Origin: Methylocystis sp. L43
Lineage (GTDB): Bacteria; Pseudomonadota; Alphaproteobacteria; Rhizobiales; Beijerinckiaceae
Direction of reading: 5' to 3'
NCBI RefSeq assembly: GCF_015709525.1
Contig: NZ_JADNRA010000030.1
Span: 81,847-145,846 of the forward strand
Length of the DNA stretch: 64,000 nt
Shown: positions 35,611 through 45,345 of the stretch, piece by piece
Layout: each line of letters begins with the position of its first letter
How positions within the stretch are numbered: the stretch's first letter is position 1
Position numbers and translations under genes: made by a program
Notes under the pieces: generated by a model
What the model saw: the letters and a program-made list of their open reading frames with translations, nothing else
Told to the model about the DNA's origin: nothing
Databases searched by the model: none

Positions 35611-36675
35611 CTAGGCCTTGCCGTGGTGCGACCGGCTCGGCGCAGCGTCGAGCGGCCAGCGTGGCCGCGGCGCGAAGTCGAGGTCGTCGATCAGGCCGCG
35701 CTTCAAGCGCTCGAGACCGGTCCAGGCGATGATCGCGCCATTATCGGCGCACAGCGCCGCCGGCGGCGAAATGAACCGCAGCCCGCTTTCGGCGCAAAGC
35801 CGCATAAGAGCGCGGCGAATGGCGCCGTTGGCCGCGACTCCGCCGCCGATCACGAGGCCTTGCGGCGCGCGCCCCTCGCTTGCCGTAAAGAGTCGCACGC
35901 CGGAGCGCACCCGGTCCACGATCACGTCGACGATCGCAGCCTGGAAGGAGGCCGCAAGATCCTTGACGTCGCTTTCGCTCAGCGTCTGCAACCTAAGGAT
36001 TTCCTGCCGAACCGCGGTCTTGAGGCCCGAGAGGGAAAAGTCGGCCCCTTCCCGGCCAAGCATCGGCCGCGGAAAGTCGAAACGTCGCGCGTCGCCCTCG
36101 AGCGCGAGCTTCTCGATTTGCGGCCCGCCCGGATACGGCAGCTCCAGCATTTTGGCGACCTTGTCGAAGGCCTCGCCGGCGGCGTCGTCGACGGTGGACC
36201 CCAGCCGGCGGTAGTCGCCGATGGCCTTCACCGCGACGATCTGCGTGTGCCCGCCCGAGATGAGGAGCGCCAGAAAGGGAAAGTCCAGGCGATCGGTCAG
36301 CCGCGCTGTCAGCGCGTGAGCTTCCAGGTGATTGACGGCGATGAATGGTTTTCCTAAGGCGAGCGCCATGGCCTTGCCGGCCGTGAGCCCGACAAGAACG
36401 CCGCCGATCAGTCCCGGACCAGCCGCGGCGGCGATCCCATCAAGATCCTTCGCCTCGGTCTTGGCCTTCTCCAGCGCGCGTCTGATCAGCCGGTCGAGCA
36501 CATCGATATGAGCCCTGGCCGCAATTTCTGGAACGACGCCGCCATAGGCGGCGTGGCGGGCGATCTGGCTCAACACCTCATTGGAGAGGATCTCTCCGCC
36601 TTCGCCGCCAAGCCGCTCGGACACGACCGCGACCGCAGTCTCATCGCAAGTGGTTTCAATGCCCAAAACGCGCAT
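35611..36675 (-). CDS. tsaD: tRNA N6-threonylcarbamoyladenosine synthase subunit TsaD
   Basis: TsaD transfers threonylcarbamoyl to A37 of ANN-decoding tRNAs together with TsaB and TsaE. The 354-residue protein has [15 protein letters not shown] at the start, the metal-binding H-x3-H in [23 protein letters not shown] and [13 protein letters not shown]. The length is typical. tsaB and tsaE are not in the window. Confidence 0.95.
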   Translation of the reverse strand: MRVLGIETTCDETAVAVVSERLGGEGGEILSNEVLSQIARHAAYGGVVPEIAARAHIDVLDRLIRRALEKAKTEAKDLDGIAAAAGPGLIGGVLVGLTAGKAMALALGKPFIAVNHLEAHALTARLTDRLDFPFLALLISGGHTQIVAVKAIGDYRRLGSTVDDAAGEAFDKVAKMLELPYPGGPQIEKLALEGDARRFDFPRPMLGREGADFSLSGLKTAVRQEILRLQTLSESDVKDLAASFQAAIVDVIVDRVRSGVRLFTASEGRAPQGLVIGGGVAANGAIRRALMRLCAESGLRFISPPAALCADNGAIIAWTGLERLKRGLIDDLDFAPRPRWPLDAAPSRSHHGKA

Positions 36676-37032
36676 GCGAACTCCCTGCGCAGAAAGCCGC
36701 GCCGTTGAACGTCTCAGCGGCGGAACGGAGCTTATACCGCCGTACGGCGGGAAGTTGGAAAATTGTGTTTCGAAAAGGGTTTACACCAATCATTCTTAGC
36801 CGTTTCGTCAAATTTACGTATAATAATGCAGCGCTAAAGATAGTTCCATTAAATTTCTAAGAATTCGTTGGCGTGCCTCTTGACACGATCTCGATAGATA
36901 CAAGTTGGCACTGCAGATCGTTGCTTCCCCGACGACGCCATATCTTGAGCTTAATAGAATTATGGCTAAGGCGAAGAGGTAACTAGCGTCCAGGTTGAGG
37001 TTGCTGTCGGTCTAAACTGTATGGAGGTGAAA
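36676..37032. other. AT-rich intergenic region before the Gly/Tyr-rich protein gene
   Basis: These 357 bases separate divergent tsaD and the exported repeat-protein gene. The part from about 36770 to 36990 is much AT-richer than the genome around it. A TATAAT at 36819-36824 and an exact TTGACA at 36880-36885 are present, but neither has a good partner at 17 nt. No RNA gene or strong hairpin is seen. Confidence 0.5.
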
Positions 37033-37518
37033 ATGGCGTCGAACAAAATTAAGGCCTTGGCGTTTACGTCCGCGATTGCAATGACGGCCGTGATCGGCTC
37101 CACGAGCATCGCCGAGGCGAGGCATTACTGCCGTGCCCATTACGGCTGGCATCGGCACTGCGGCGGAACCAATTGGGGTTACGCGCGTCCGGCGCGCACC
37201 CATTGGGGTTACGCGCGTCCGGTGCGCACCTATTGGGGTTACGCGGCGCGACCCACCTATTGGGGTTCGGCGTATCGTCCGATGCGCTACTCCCGCTGCT
37301 ACCGTCCGGGCTATTATGGCTATGGCGGCGCCAGCTATTATGGCTCCGCTTGGCCGACCTATGGCAGCTCGTATGGTTGGGGCGGCAGCCCGGGCTATTA
37401 CGGCTATGGCGGCGGCGGCCTGCTTGGCGCCGGACTGGGCGGCCTCGGCGCCGGCCTTGGCGCGGGCATTGGCCTCGGCGCAGGTCTCGGAACCGGCCTG
37501 TTTGGTGGTTGGTGGTGA
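37033..37518 (+). CDS. Exported glycine/tyrosine-rich repeat protein
   Basis: The 161-residue protein has a signal peptide (about 1-30, ending SIAEA), then Trp/Tyr/Gly repeats of the type HWGYARPVRT (three to four near-identical units from a 30-bp DNA repeat). A YYGYGG region follows, and the C-terminus is a run of GLGAG units. I use the second ATG (37033), which has GGAGG 5 nt upstream. It probably sits in the periplasm or envelope as a structural or low-complexity protein. I know no function for it, and similar small proteins occur widely in Hyphomicrobiales. Confidence 0.75.
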   Translation: MASNKIKALAFTSAIAMTAVIGSTSIAEARHYCRAHYGWHRHCGGTNWGYARPARTHWGYARPVRTYWGYAARPTYWGSAYRPMRYSRCYRPGYYGYGGASYYGSAWPTYGSSYGWGGSPGYYGYGGGGLLGAGLGGLGAGLGAGIGLGAGLGTGLFGGWW

Positions 37519-37564
37519 TCAGTTTAGCAATCCGCCGGGCCGCGTAGAGTTCGCCCGCGGAGCT

Positions 37565-37605
37565 AAAAAAGAGCGTCCGCTCCGACGAGCGGACGCTCGC
37601 TTTTT
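37565..37605 (+). terminator. Strong Rho-independent terminator
   Basis: A 12-bp perfect stem (37571-37582 with 37587-37598, loop CGAC) is followed by GCTTTTT and preceded by AAAAAA. It can therefore stop transcription from the Gly/Tyr-rich protein gene and, in reverse, any leftward transcript. Confidence 0.92.
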
Positions 37606-37685
37606 GAAGAGTTCCGTCGCCGCGCTCGTTCCGCTTGCGCCTCGCGCGTTCCCGCCTATAGTCGCGCGGATAACGGCGGCGGATA

Positions 37686-38615
37686 ATGACATCTCCCCCT
37701 TCCCTTTGCATCGGAACACGCGGCAGTCCGCTTGCGCTCGCGCAGACGCACATGGTCCGCGATGCGCTGATGCGCGCCCATGGCGGAAGCGAATCGGATT
37801 TTCCGATCGAGATCATCCGCACGACGGGCGACCAGATTCAGGATCGGCCTCTCTCTGAATCTGGGGGCAAGGGGCTTTTCACCAAAGAGCTCGATTCAGC
37901 GCTCATCGCGGGGGCGATCGACCTCGCCGTGCATTCCTCGAAGGACCTGCCGACGCATTTGCCGAGCGAGATCGTCATCGCCGGCTATCTGCCGCGAGAG
38001 GATGCGCGCGACGCCTGGATATCGCGCGGCGGTCTCGCGCTCGACGAGCTTCCTACGGGCGCCGTCGTTGGAACCGCCTCGCTGCGCCGCGCCGCGCAAG
38101 TTAAACGCCGGCGGCCCGATCTTGAGACGACGCTGCTTCGCGGCAATGTCGAGACGCGTCTGAAGAAAGTCGAGAATGGGGAGATCGACGCGACTCTCCT
38201 CGCGCTCGCGGGATTGAAGCGGCTAGGTCTTGCCGACCGGGCGACGGCGCTACTTTCCTTGGAAGAGTTTCCCCCCGCTTGCGGACAGGGCGCAATCGGC
38301 CTCACGCGGCGGGCCGGCGACGACGCCACGCGCGATCTGCTCGCGCCGCTCTTCGACGAAGCCACCGGCTTCGCGCTCATCGCCGAACGCGCCTTCCTTG
38401 CGGCGCTCGATGGGTCCTGCCGCACGCCGATCGCCGGCCATGCGCAGGTTCACGGCGCCGAACTTTCGTTCTTGGGCGAAGTGCTCAGAGCCGACGGCGC
38501 GGAAGCCTATGTCGTGCGCCGCCGGGGCCTTGCCATCGACGCCGCGCTGATCGGCGCGGACGCCGGCAAGGAAATCCTGCTGCGCCTACCGCATGGCGTC
38601 GCGGGGCTTATGTGA
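37686..38615 (+). CDS. hemC: Hydroxymethylbilane synthase (porphobilinogen deaminase)
   Basis: The enzyme joins four porphobilinogens to hydroxymethylbilane in heme, siroheme and cobalamin synthesis. The 309-residue protein has IGTRGSPLALAQ, GGKGLFTKELD, AVHSSKDLPT and the dipyrromethane-cofactor cysteine C245 in LDGSCRTPIAGHA. The stop overlaps the GTG start of hemD (GTGA). Confidence 0.95.
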   Translation: MTSPPSLCIGTRGSPLALAQTHMVRDALMRAHGGSESDFPIEIIRTTGDQIQDRPLSESGGKGLFTKELDSALIAGAIDLAVHSSKDLPTHLPSEIVIAGYLPREDARDAWISRGGLALDELPTGAVVGTASLRRAAQVKRRRPDLETTLLRGNVETRLKKVENGEIDATLLALAGLKRLGLADRATALLSLEEFPPACGQGAIGLTRRAGDDATRDLLAPLFDEATGFALIAERAFLAALDGSCRTPIAGHAQVHGAELSFLGEVLRADGAEAYVVRRRGLAIDAALIGADAGKEILLRLPHGVAGLM

Positions 38616-39328
38616 ATCTTGTCCTGGTGCTGCGCGCGGCTGAAGACGCCGCGCGCACCGCGGGGAAGCTGCGGGCTCTTGGTTACGCCGCCGTGCTTTC
38701 GCCTGTGCTGGAATTCGCCGCCACTGACCCGATCATTCCTTACGGAGAGTATGACGCCGTCATCGTGACCAGCGCGAAGGGCGTCGCGTTCGCCGGTGGT
38801 GCGCGCCAGCTCAGAGCGGCGCCGCTGCACGCCGTCGGCGAGAAAACCGCCGAAGCGGCGCGCGCGCTTGGCTTCCACCCCGATATTGTCGCCGGGAACG
38901 CCGAGGCGATCCTTCCGCGTCTTCTCGAGCGCTATCAGCGAGCGGCGCATTTCCTTTATCTGGCCGGGCGCGACCGACAGCCCGTTCTCGAGGCAGGTCT
39001 GCGCGCCGCCGGCCATGAGATCCACACGGTCGAAGTTTACGAAGCGCGGGCGGCTCGGGCGCTGGCCGCAGAGGCCGTCTCCGACATCGCCGCCCGGCGC
39101 GTCGTCGCCGCCCTGCACTATTCTCGGCGCAGCGCGGAAATCTTCCTGCAGCTGGCGCAGTCCGCCGGCGTCGCCGATGCATTGCACGACATGAGGCATG
39201 TCGCGCTGTCGGAACATGTGGCCGCGCCGCTTCGAAAACTCGGCTTGCAAACCCTTGTCGCGGCAAAGCCGGATGAAGAACATCTTCTGTCGCTTCTATC
39301 GACTCAGCTGCGCACGAAAACGCCCTGA
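38612..39328 (+). CDS. hemD: Uroporphyrinogen-III synthase
   Basis: HemD closes and inverts ring D to form uroporphyrinogen III. The family is poorly conserved. The 238-residue frame fits by length, by its two-lobe pattern (DAVIVTSAKGVAFAG, HFLYLAGRDRQPVLEAGL, VVAALHYSRRSAEIF), and above all by its 4-nt coupling to hemC. The GTG at 38612 is the start; the frame upstream lies inside hemC. The 3' end overlaps the convergent serine-hydrolase gene by 25 nt. Confidence 0.88.
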   Translation: MNLVLVLRAAEDAARTAGKLRALGYAAVLSPVLEFAATDPIIPYGEYDAVIVTSAKGVAFAGGARQLRAAPLHAVGEKTAEAARALGFHPDIVAGNAEAILPRLLERYQRAAHFLYLAGRDRQPVLEAGLRAAGHEIHTVEVYEARAARALAAEAVSDIAARRVVAALHYSRRSAEIFLQLAQSAGVADALHDMRHVALSEHVAAPLRKLGLQTLVAAKPDEEHLLSLLSTQLRTKTP

Positions 39329-40854
39329 CCGTTCGCGTTGAAATAGTCGATGGCGACGGCGCTCGCCTTCTCACCGCCGCTACGAGAAAACCTTACCGGA
39401 CTGACCCCGCTGGCGTTTTCTCCCGGAGGCTGAAAGGTGAAAATGTCGCCCGAATAGTGACGCAGCGGATAAGGCGTTGGCCTCGGGCCCAGCGTCAGCG
39501 AAAGCCCGTCGGCCGTTTCGACGACCCCGATGGGTCCGTAAAGCTCATTGCGGTAGGCGCCGACATATGCCGCGCGCGACGCGCGCGCCGGCGCGCTGGC
39601 GAGCGGCTTCGCGTAATCGGCGTCCCGACCGTATGTGGGCACCGCCATCTGCGCAAAAGCCTCGCCAAAGAGCGCGAGCCAGTCCCGTTCGATCTTCCCC
39701 GTCAGGACGATATCGAGGAAGCTGCGGCAAATTGTTTCTGGGGCGCCGACGGGCGCGGAATTGCTGAGCACGACAATGCCGAACCGCTCCGCCGGCATGA
39801 CATAGACGCAGGTCGAAGCGCCAAGAGAGAAGGCGCCCGAATGGCTCCAGCGCACCCGCGCCGGGCCGCCGTAGTCGATATCCCAGCCAAGCCCGTAAAA
39901 GGTCGGCCCGCGCATCGGGTCATGGGCGGGTCCGGTGGCGATCTGCGGGAAATGCGTTTCGCCAAGCGCCTCCGGCTTGACGATCTCGCGGCCGTCAAGA
40001 GCGCCGCGTCCGAGCTGCATGCGCACCCATATCGCCATGTCGCGCGCCGACGCCGATGCGCCGCCCGCCGGCGCCTGGGCGTCGGGATTTCGCTGTTCGC
40101 CGACCACCCATCTGTCGCCACGACGCACATGGCCGAATGCGCGGTTCCTGCGCGCGACGAAATCGGCGTGGCGCGAACTGGCGTTCGCCATTCCAAGCGG
40201 CCTGTAGAGATGTTCGTCGCAAATATCTTCCCAGGACTTGCCTGCAGCTTTCGCCGCTGCGAAACCCGCCGCCGAAAACCCCATGTTGTTGTAGGCGTAA
40301 TGCGTGCGAAAGCTGGTGTCCGGTTTGATGTAGCGCAGCCGGCGAATGATTTCGTCGCGGTCGTAGCCGATATCTTCGACAAGATCGCCGGCATGGTCGG
40401 GAAGCCCGCTGCGATGGCAGAACATGTCGCGCAGCGTGATCTCGCGCGTGACCCAAGGATCGCTCATGGCGAAATCCGGCAGGCTCCGCACGATCGGATG
40501 ATCCCACGAAACGACGCCCTCTCCGACGAGGCTCGCGACAGCCGTCGTGGAGAGTGGTTTGGAAAGCGAAGCGAGCTGGAAAACCGTGTCGGGGTCGACG
40601 CGTTCGGCCGCGCCGGAGCGACGCACGCCAAATCCTTTCAAATAGAGCACGCGATCGGGCGAAACGACGGCGACCGACATTCCCGGCACGCCGGTTTTTC
40701 TCATGACGTCGACGACGAGCCCGTTGAGTTCGTTCAGATGTTTTTGGGTCGGCTCGCGAAGGGGCGACGGTTTGGAATTGGCCTTGGCGAGCGCCGTGGG
40801 GGACAGCAAGCCGAGCCCCGACGCAAGCAGAGCGGATCGTCTCGTGAAGGCCAT
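39304..40854 (-). CDS. Exported serine beta-lactamase-fold hydrolase
   Basis: From the ATG at 40854 there are 516 residues. A Tat-like signal (MAFTRRSALLASGLG) is followed by a class C beta-lactamase/esterase domain with S96-L-S-K99 (QLASLSKPLST) and a Y-N-N motif in HYAYNNMGFS. The C-terminal third (about 400-516) is an extra beta-rich domain like those of DUF3471-type hydrolases. It may be an esterase, peptidase or penicillin-binding protein; activity on antibiotics is not implied. It overlaps hemD tail to tail. Confidence 0.88.
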   Translation of the reverse strand: MAFTRRSALLASGLGLLSPTALAKANSKPSPLREPTQKHLNELNGLVVDVMRKTGVPGMSVAVVSPDRVLYLKGFGVRRSGAAERVDPDTVFQLASLSKPLSTTAVASLVGEGVVSWDHPIVRSLPDFAMSDPWVTREITLRDMFCHRSGLPDHAGDLVEDIGYDRDEIIRRLRYIKPDTSFRTHYAYNNMGFSAAGFAAAKAAGKSWEDICDEHLYRPLGMANASSRHADFVARRNRAFGHVRRGDRWVVGEQRNPDAQAPAGGASASARDMAIWVRMQLGRGALDGREIVKPEALGETHFPQIATGPAHDPMRGPTFYGLGWDIDYGGPARVRWSHSGAFSLGASTCVYVMPAERFGIVVLSNSAPVGAPETICRSFLDIVLTGKIERDWLALFGEAFAQMAVPTYGRDADYAKPLASAPARASRAAYVGAYRNELYGPIGVVETADGLSLTLGPRPTPYPLRHYSGDIFTFQPPGENASGVSPVRFSRSGGEKASAVAIDYFNANGQGVFVRS

Positions 40855-40897
40855 ATCGCTTCTCCGCGCGCGCCTGCTTGCCAACAATAGCGCTGAA

Positions 40898-42307
40898 TCA
40901 GTTCTCCGCCAGCGCCCAGCCGATCAGCACCATCACCGGCCCAACAATGGTCTGTTCAGCCGCTTTTGACGGCAAATCCGCGATCGTGCCCTTGACCACC
41001 CGCTCTTGCGGCGTGGAAGCGCGTTCAATGAGGAAGGCGGGCGTATCATGCGACATGCCCTCCTGCAGCAAACGACGTGACAATTCCGGCAGCGTGCGGT
41101 TCCCCATATAGACGGCCGTCGTCGCGCGTTCGTCGGCGAGCGCGCCCCAATCGAAGTCTTCGGGAAATTCGCCGTCCTTCGTGTGCGCGGTGATGAATTG
41201 CAAACGCCGGGCCGTCTCCCGGCTGGTCAGCGATGCGCCGATCGCAGCGCCGCCGGCGCAGGCGGCGGTCACGCCGGGCACGATCTCGATCGAAAAGCCT
41301 GCTTCCCGTAGCGCGGCGATTTCCTCATTGGCGCGCCCGAAGATGAGCGGGTCTCCGCCTTTCAGCCGCACGACGTTCTTGCCCTCTCGCGCAAGCTGGA
41401 CGAGCAGAGCGCTGATTTCTTCCTGGCGCACCGAGGGCGCATAGCCGCGCTTCCCAACGTTGATCCGCGTCGCTTCGCGCCGGGCGAGATCGAGAATGCT
41501 CGCTGGAACGAGGTCATCAAAAAGCACGACGTCGGCGCCGGCGAGCGCGCGCATGCCCTTCAGCGTCAGAAGCTCTGGATCGCCGGGCCCGGCGCCCACG
41601 AGCGTGACGCGCCCGCGCGCCGTAGCCTCGGCGCCGGCGCGCGCCTCTTCGAGCAGCGCCGCGCGGTCGTCGTCTTGCGGCGCGCGCTCGATGTCGCGAA
41701 AGGCGAGCCTCGTGAAGCGGCGCCAGAAATCGCGCCGCGCCAGAAAATCGAGTCCGGACGCGCGCACGAACGGCCGCCAGGCCTGCGCCGCGCGCGCCCA
41801 GGCCTGGAACGTCGCTGGCACCAGCGTCTCGATTCGGCCGCGCACCGCCTGTGCGAAAACCGGCGATGCGCCCCCCGTCGAGACGCCGATCACGAGCGGC
41901 GAGCGATTGACGATGGCGCCCATAATGAAATCGCTGAGCGCAGGCCGGTCGGCGAGATTGATCGGCACGCCGGCCGCGCGCGCCCACTGATGGGCCTGAC
42001 GCGCGAGCGAGTCGTCCTCGATCGCGCCAAGCGCCATCGCCGCGCCGGCGAAATCTTCCGGCGCGACGGCGCGCGCGTGTATGGAGACGTTGTCGCGCGC
42101 CTCACCGATTTCGCGAAGCTTGTCACAGGGCGTAGAAGCAAAAACATCGACCCGCGCGCCGGTCGCGGCCGCCAAATCGACCTTCCAGGCCGCCGCTTCG
42201 CCGCCGCCGACGACGAGCACGCGCCGCCCGGCAAGGGCGTAGAACACCGGCAAAGTCGCCAGCGGCTGCATCAGATCGGCGGATATTTCGTCGGGCTTGC
42301 GGGTCAC
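40898..42307 (-). CDS. cysG: Siroheme synthase (uroporphyrinogen-III methyltransferase / precorrin-2 dehydrogenase-ferrochelatase)
   Basis: The 469-residue two-domain enzyme makes siroheme for sulfite and nitrite reductases. The N-terminal part has the NAD loop RRVLVVGGGEAAAWKV and a dimerisation/ferrochelatase region. The C-terminal part is a tetrapyrrole methylase with VTLVGAGPGDPELLTLKG, RLKGGDPLIFGRANEEI and TAVYMGNRTL. Its substrate comes from the HemC/HemD pair encoded 2 kb away. The downstream hydrolase gene follows after 43 nt. Confidence 0.94.
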   Translation of the reverse strand: MTRKPDEISADLMQPLATLPVFYALAGRRVLVVGGGEAAAWKVDLAAATGARVDVFASTPCDKLREIGEARDNVSIHARAVAPEDFAGAAMALGAIEDDSLARQAHQWARAAGVPINLADRPALSDFIMGAIVNRSPLVIGVSTGGASPVFAQAVRGRIETLVPATFQAWARAAQAWRPFVRASGLDFLARRDFWRRFTRLAFRDIERAPQDDDRAALLEEARAGAEATARGRVTLVGAGPGDPELLTLKGMRALAGADVVLFDDLVPASILDLARREATRINVGKRGYAPSVRQEEISALLVQLAREGKNVVRLKGGDPLIFGRANEEIAALREAGFSIEIVPGVTAACAGGAAIGASLTSRETARRLQFITAHTKDGEFPEDFDWGALADERATTAVYMGNRTLPELSRRLLQEGMSHDTPAFLIERASTPQERVVKGTIADLPSKAAEQTIVGPVMVLIGWALAEN

Positions 42308-42451
42308 GGCGCCCTAGGTGCAGGACCAGCGGGCGCGGCGCAAGAGCTTTAAGCCGGCGCCGCACGCATGTGCGGCCTCGAGAGTGCGGATTTTCACAGG
42401 CGCCAAGCAACGCCATGCAAGCCAATCCGCGGGCCGGCAATGTTTCGCCGG

Positions 42452-45016
42452 CTAGAACCTCGCATTGACAGTGACGTAGGCCGAGCGCGGGGCGCCGGGC
42501 ATGATGTTGTTGTTGTTGTGCGCCGACGCGTAGTAGTAGGCGCCGGTGAGGTTCTCGATGTTGAGCTGGCCGGAGATGTTTTCCGTCACCTTCACAAAAA
42601 GCGCGCCGTCAAGGCGCGCGTAACCGGGAATGATCACCCTGTTATCGAGAGACGGATAGAAGCTCGAAGCATAGATCACGCCGGCGCCCACTCCGAGAAC
42701 GCCAGGACCCCCGCCAACGAACGACGACAAATCGTAACGGTTCCAATACGAGAAAGTGTTTCTCGGAACCGACGGATTAACTTTGCCGACATCCGTCAGG
42801 AAGGGCTGCCGCGGATTGAAGGCGGAATTGGTCGACACAACTCGTGCGTCCTGGTGTCCGTATCCGAGCGAGACCTGCCATTCGTCGGTCACATTGCCGG
42901 TGAGTCCCAGTTCGGCGCCTTGCGTGCGCGTATTGGCGAGAACGGAAGTCAGCGCAGTTAGCGTCAACGCTTGGTTCGAACGGTTCAGCTGATAGATCGC
43001 GCCCGTGAACAGCAGCGTCGGCAGGAGCTGCGCCTTGAAGCCAAACTCGATATTTTCGAAGCCCTGCGGCGCCAGACTCGCGGCCGACCTCGGCAGCTGA
43101 TTGAACTGATCGCCCGACTGCGGCAGGAACGAGCGCGAATAGGTTCCATAGAAAGAGACGATCTCCACGGGTTTGAAAATCAGACCGAATCTCGGCGACC
43201 ACTTGTTATCGAGGCGGCTCTGGTTTTCGAACGTAATCCCGTCGTTGAACCTCATATGGAAGCTGTCGAACCGAACGCCGGCGAGAACATCGAAATATTT
43301 GGTCACCTCGATCTGGTCCTGGACATAGGCGGAGCCAATGTCGAGGTTCGTGTTCCAGCGCCGCGTCGCCGTATCAAAGTAGTTGTCGAAGAAGACCGGA
43401 GCGTAAACCGTCGGAGCCCAGAACGGAGTCGTCAGCCTTCGCGGCCCGTTGAACGGATTGTTGAACCGCGAGATGTCTCTTCCCGTAAAAGACCATTGAT
43501 TGCCAAACTCCGTACCCACGAGCAGCGTGTGGCGGATGTCGGGCGTCATAGCGAATTTATAGGTCAAGTCCGTCTGGTTGAAGACATTGCGTCGCGGCGT
43601 CGGCGCCACGTATCCGTCAAGTCTCGCGACGCCTACCGGCGTGATCGCGATCGGGCTTAGCCCGTTCAGCGCCGGATTGAGTTGTTGCGACAACTGTCCC
43701 AGCGTCTGATCCGGGAATGTGTTCTGATATAGCTTGTCGTAATTCGCCCAGGCGAGCTGATTGCGGATGTTCAAACCGAACTCAGTCGTATGATCGATCA
43801 CGAGAGCGGCGCGGTCCATATTGATTCTGGAGTAGTTCACGTCACGCACGGATGGATTGCCGACGCCGAAGAAAGCCGAACGCGGGGTTGGCAGCGGATA
43901 GCCCGGATAAATGTTCTCGCCGAGGAACTGGAACCCGCCGAATGACGGCACGCCGCGATCCACCGTGCGCCGATCGCGGAAATGCTCGTAATTGAACAGC
44001 ACGAAGGTGTTCTCGAAAGGCTTCCATGACAGCGCCGGATTGACGCCCCAGCGCTCGAGCTTGTCGAAGTCGCGATAGCCGTAGGAATGTTCGTAGAGAG
44101 CGTTAAGACGCACGGCGATCGTGTCGGTGATCGCCCGCCCGAAATCGGCGGTGACGCGCTTACGGCCGAAGCTGCCGGTGACGAACCGAAGATCGTTTAT
44201 CGTTTCGCCGTCGGCCTTCTTGGTGACGCGGTTGACCACGCCGCCGCCGCCGCCGCGGCCGAAGATCAGCGCGCTGGGGCCTTTGAGCACTTCGACCGCC
44301 TGAATGTTGTAGAGATCGCGATAATATTCCGCGTCGTCGCGCACGCCGTCGATGTAGAAATCCGCGGTCGTATTTTGCCCGCGAATGGTGATCTGGTCGC
44401 GGTTACGCTCGCCCTGCGCCACCGTTACGCCGGGGACGTAGGCCAAGGCGTTTTCCAGCGCGAGACTGTTGCGATCGTCGAGCTGCTGTCGTGTCAGAAC
44501 GGTGACCGACTGCGGTATGTCGAGGATCGGCGTGTTGGTCTTCGTCGCGGTTGAAATTCTGCCTGCGAAGTAGCCATGAACGTCGGTCGGGTTACGGCCG
44601 ACATTGGCGACGGCCGCAGCGAAGGCCGCACTGCCCGCGCCGGTCGAGGCCGCTCCAATAGTCCCGCTCGAAACGGTAGCCCCTGTGACCAACGCGGAGC
44701 GCACAGGTGCAACCCGAGCGCTGCGCCGCGCGCCTCCTACGTCGATAGGAGGCAACCGTTGGGCCCCGCTCGCGGAGGGCCCCTGCGACGCGACAGGCTT
44801 TGGCTTCGTCTGCGTAACCGCACGGGGTTTCTCCGGCGGGGCCTCGACCCGTATTGCCGGCAGCGGCTCGGACTGGGACTGCGCAAAAGCGGGAGGCGCC
44901 GGCGTCAGCGCGGCGGCAAGAGTCAGGGCGCCGACCGAAGCCGCGCCTGTCCTCCGGTCAAACGCCCCAGCAAGGGAGGAGAGCGTCTGCAATGACAGGG
45001 ATTGTTTCTGAGCCAT
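42452..45016 (-). CDS. TonB-dependent siderophore receptor
   Basis: From the ATG at 45016 the outer-membrane protein has 854 residues. It has a signal peptide (to about APPAFAQ), a Pro-rich spacer with SEPLPAIRV, and a plug domain (ILDIPQSVTVLTRQQLDDR, ENALAYVPGVTV, GVRDDAEYYRDLYNIQ, EVLKGPSALIFGRGGGGG). A 22-strand barrel ends in an aromatic residue (VTVNARF), as needed for BamA insertion. The pattern matches catecholate or mixed siderophore receptors. No biosynthesis or ABC transporter genes are adjacent. An inverted repeat 50 nt upstream may be the iron-regulator site. Confidence 0.92.
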   Translation of the reverse strand: MAQKQSLSLQTLSSLAGAFDRRTGAASVGALTLAAALTPAPPAFAQSQSEPLPAIRVEAPPEKPRAVTQTKPKPVASQGPSASGAQRLPPIDVGGARRSARVAPVRSALVTGATVSSGTIGAASTGAGSAAFAAAVANVGRNPTDVHGYFAGRISTATKTNTPILDIPQSVTVLTRQQLDDRNSLALENALAYVPGVTVAQGERNRDQITIRGQNTTADFYIDGVRDDAEYYRDLYNIQAVEVLKGPSALIFGRGGGGGVVNRVTKKADGETINDLRFVTGSFGRKRVTADFGRAITDTIAVRLNALYEHSYGYRDFDKLERWGVNPALSWKPFENTFVLFNYEHFRDRRTVDRGVPSFGGFQFLGENIYPGYPLPTPRSAFFGVGNPSVRDVNYSRINMDRAALVIDHTTEFGLNIRNQLAWANYDKLYQNTFPDQTLGQLSQQLNPALNGLSPIAITPVGVARLDGYVAPTPRRNVFNQTDLTYKFAMTPDIRHTLLVGTEFGNQWSFTGRDISRFNNPFNGPRRLTTPFWAPTVYAPVFFDNYFDTATRRWNTNLDIGSAYVQDQIEVTKYFDVLAGVRFDSFHMRFNDGITFENQSRLDNKWSPRFGLIFKPVEIVSFYGTYSRSFLPQSGDQFNQLPRSAASLAPQGFENIEFGFKAQLLPTLLFTGAIYQLNRSNQALTLTALTSVLANTRTQGAELGLTGNVTDEWQVSLGYGHQDARVVSTNSAFNPRQPFLTDVGKVNPSVPRNTFSYWNRYDLSSFVGGGPGVLGVGAGVIYASSFYPSLDNRVIIPGYARLDGALFVKVTENISGQLNIENLTGAYYYASAHNNNNIMPGAPRSAYVTVNARF

Positions 45017-45066
45017 GTCTGCCCCTTCCGCGCGGTTCAAGATCGCGACTAGGCAATGGTTAAGGT

Positions 45067-45086
45067 TTGACTTTAAAAACTGTCAA
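45067..45086 (-). promoter_or_regulatory. Inverted repeat upstream of the TonB-dependent receptor, possible iron-regulator operator and promoter
   Basis: TTGAC (45067-45071) and GTCAA (45082-45086) form a perfect inverted repeat with a 10-nt AT-rich centre. On the minus strand the same bases give a TTGACA -35 with TTAACC 17 nt on. The position, 51-70 nt before the receptor ATG, suits a Fur/Irr/RirA-type site, but it is not a canonical Fur box. The rest of the 329-bp region 45017-45345 is AT-rich and holds no gene. Confidence 0.4.
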
Positions 45087-45289
45087 TTACGACAAGGGGC
45101 TAGCATGGAAGGCTTCCAAGTAATGTTTCCGATTGTAACTGAGTGTTGCTGAATTACGACATAAAAGCGATTTTTAGCTGGAACTCTTTCAAAGATTAAA
45201 TCGTCACTTTTATTGACTGTTGTATTTTAGACACAGCCTGAGCCTCAAGTGTCGCGCCCTGATTCTTCTCATCATGGGAAGAGCGTAAC

Positions 45290-45319
45290 AAAAAAGGCGG
45301 CCCTGAGAACAGGACCGCC
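45290..45319 (-). terminator. Rho-independent terminator after the cytochrome c gene
   Basis: On the minus strand a 10-bp stem with one mismatch (45319-45310 with 45305-45296, 4-nt loop) is followed by TTTTTT (45295-45290). It lies 27 nt after the cytochrome stop. Confidence 0.85.
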
Positions 45320-45345
45320 AAAGCGTCATGTCAGATGAAGCGCGC

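Noticed and set aside
36898..36923. TTGGCAC and GTTGC resembling a sigma-54 promoter before the Gly/Tyr-rich protein gene
   Set aside because: The GG to GC spacing is about 14 nt instead of the required 10.
37141..37290. 30-bp tandem DNA repeats as a possible CRISPR array
   Set aside because: The repeats are contiguous, without spacers, and encode the Trp/Tyr-rich repeats of the exported protein. No cas genes are present.
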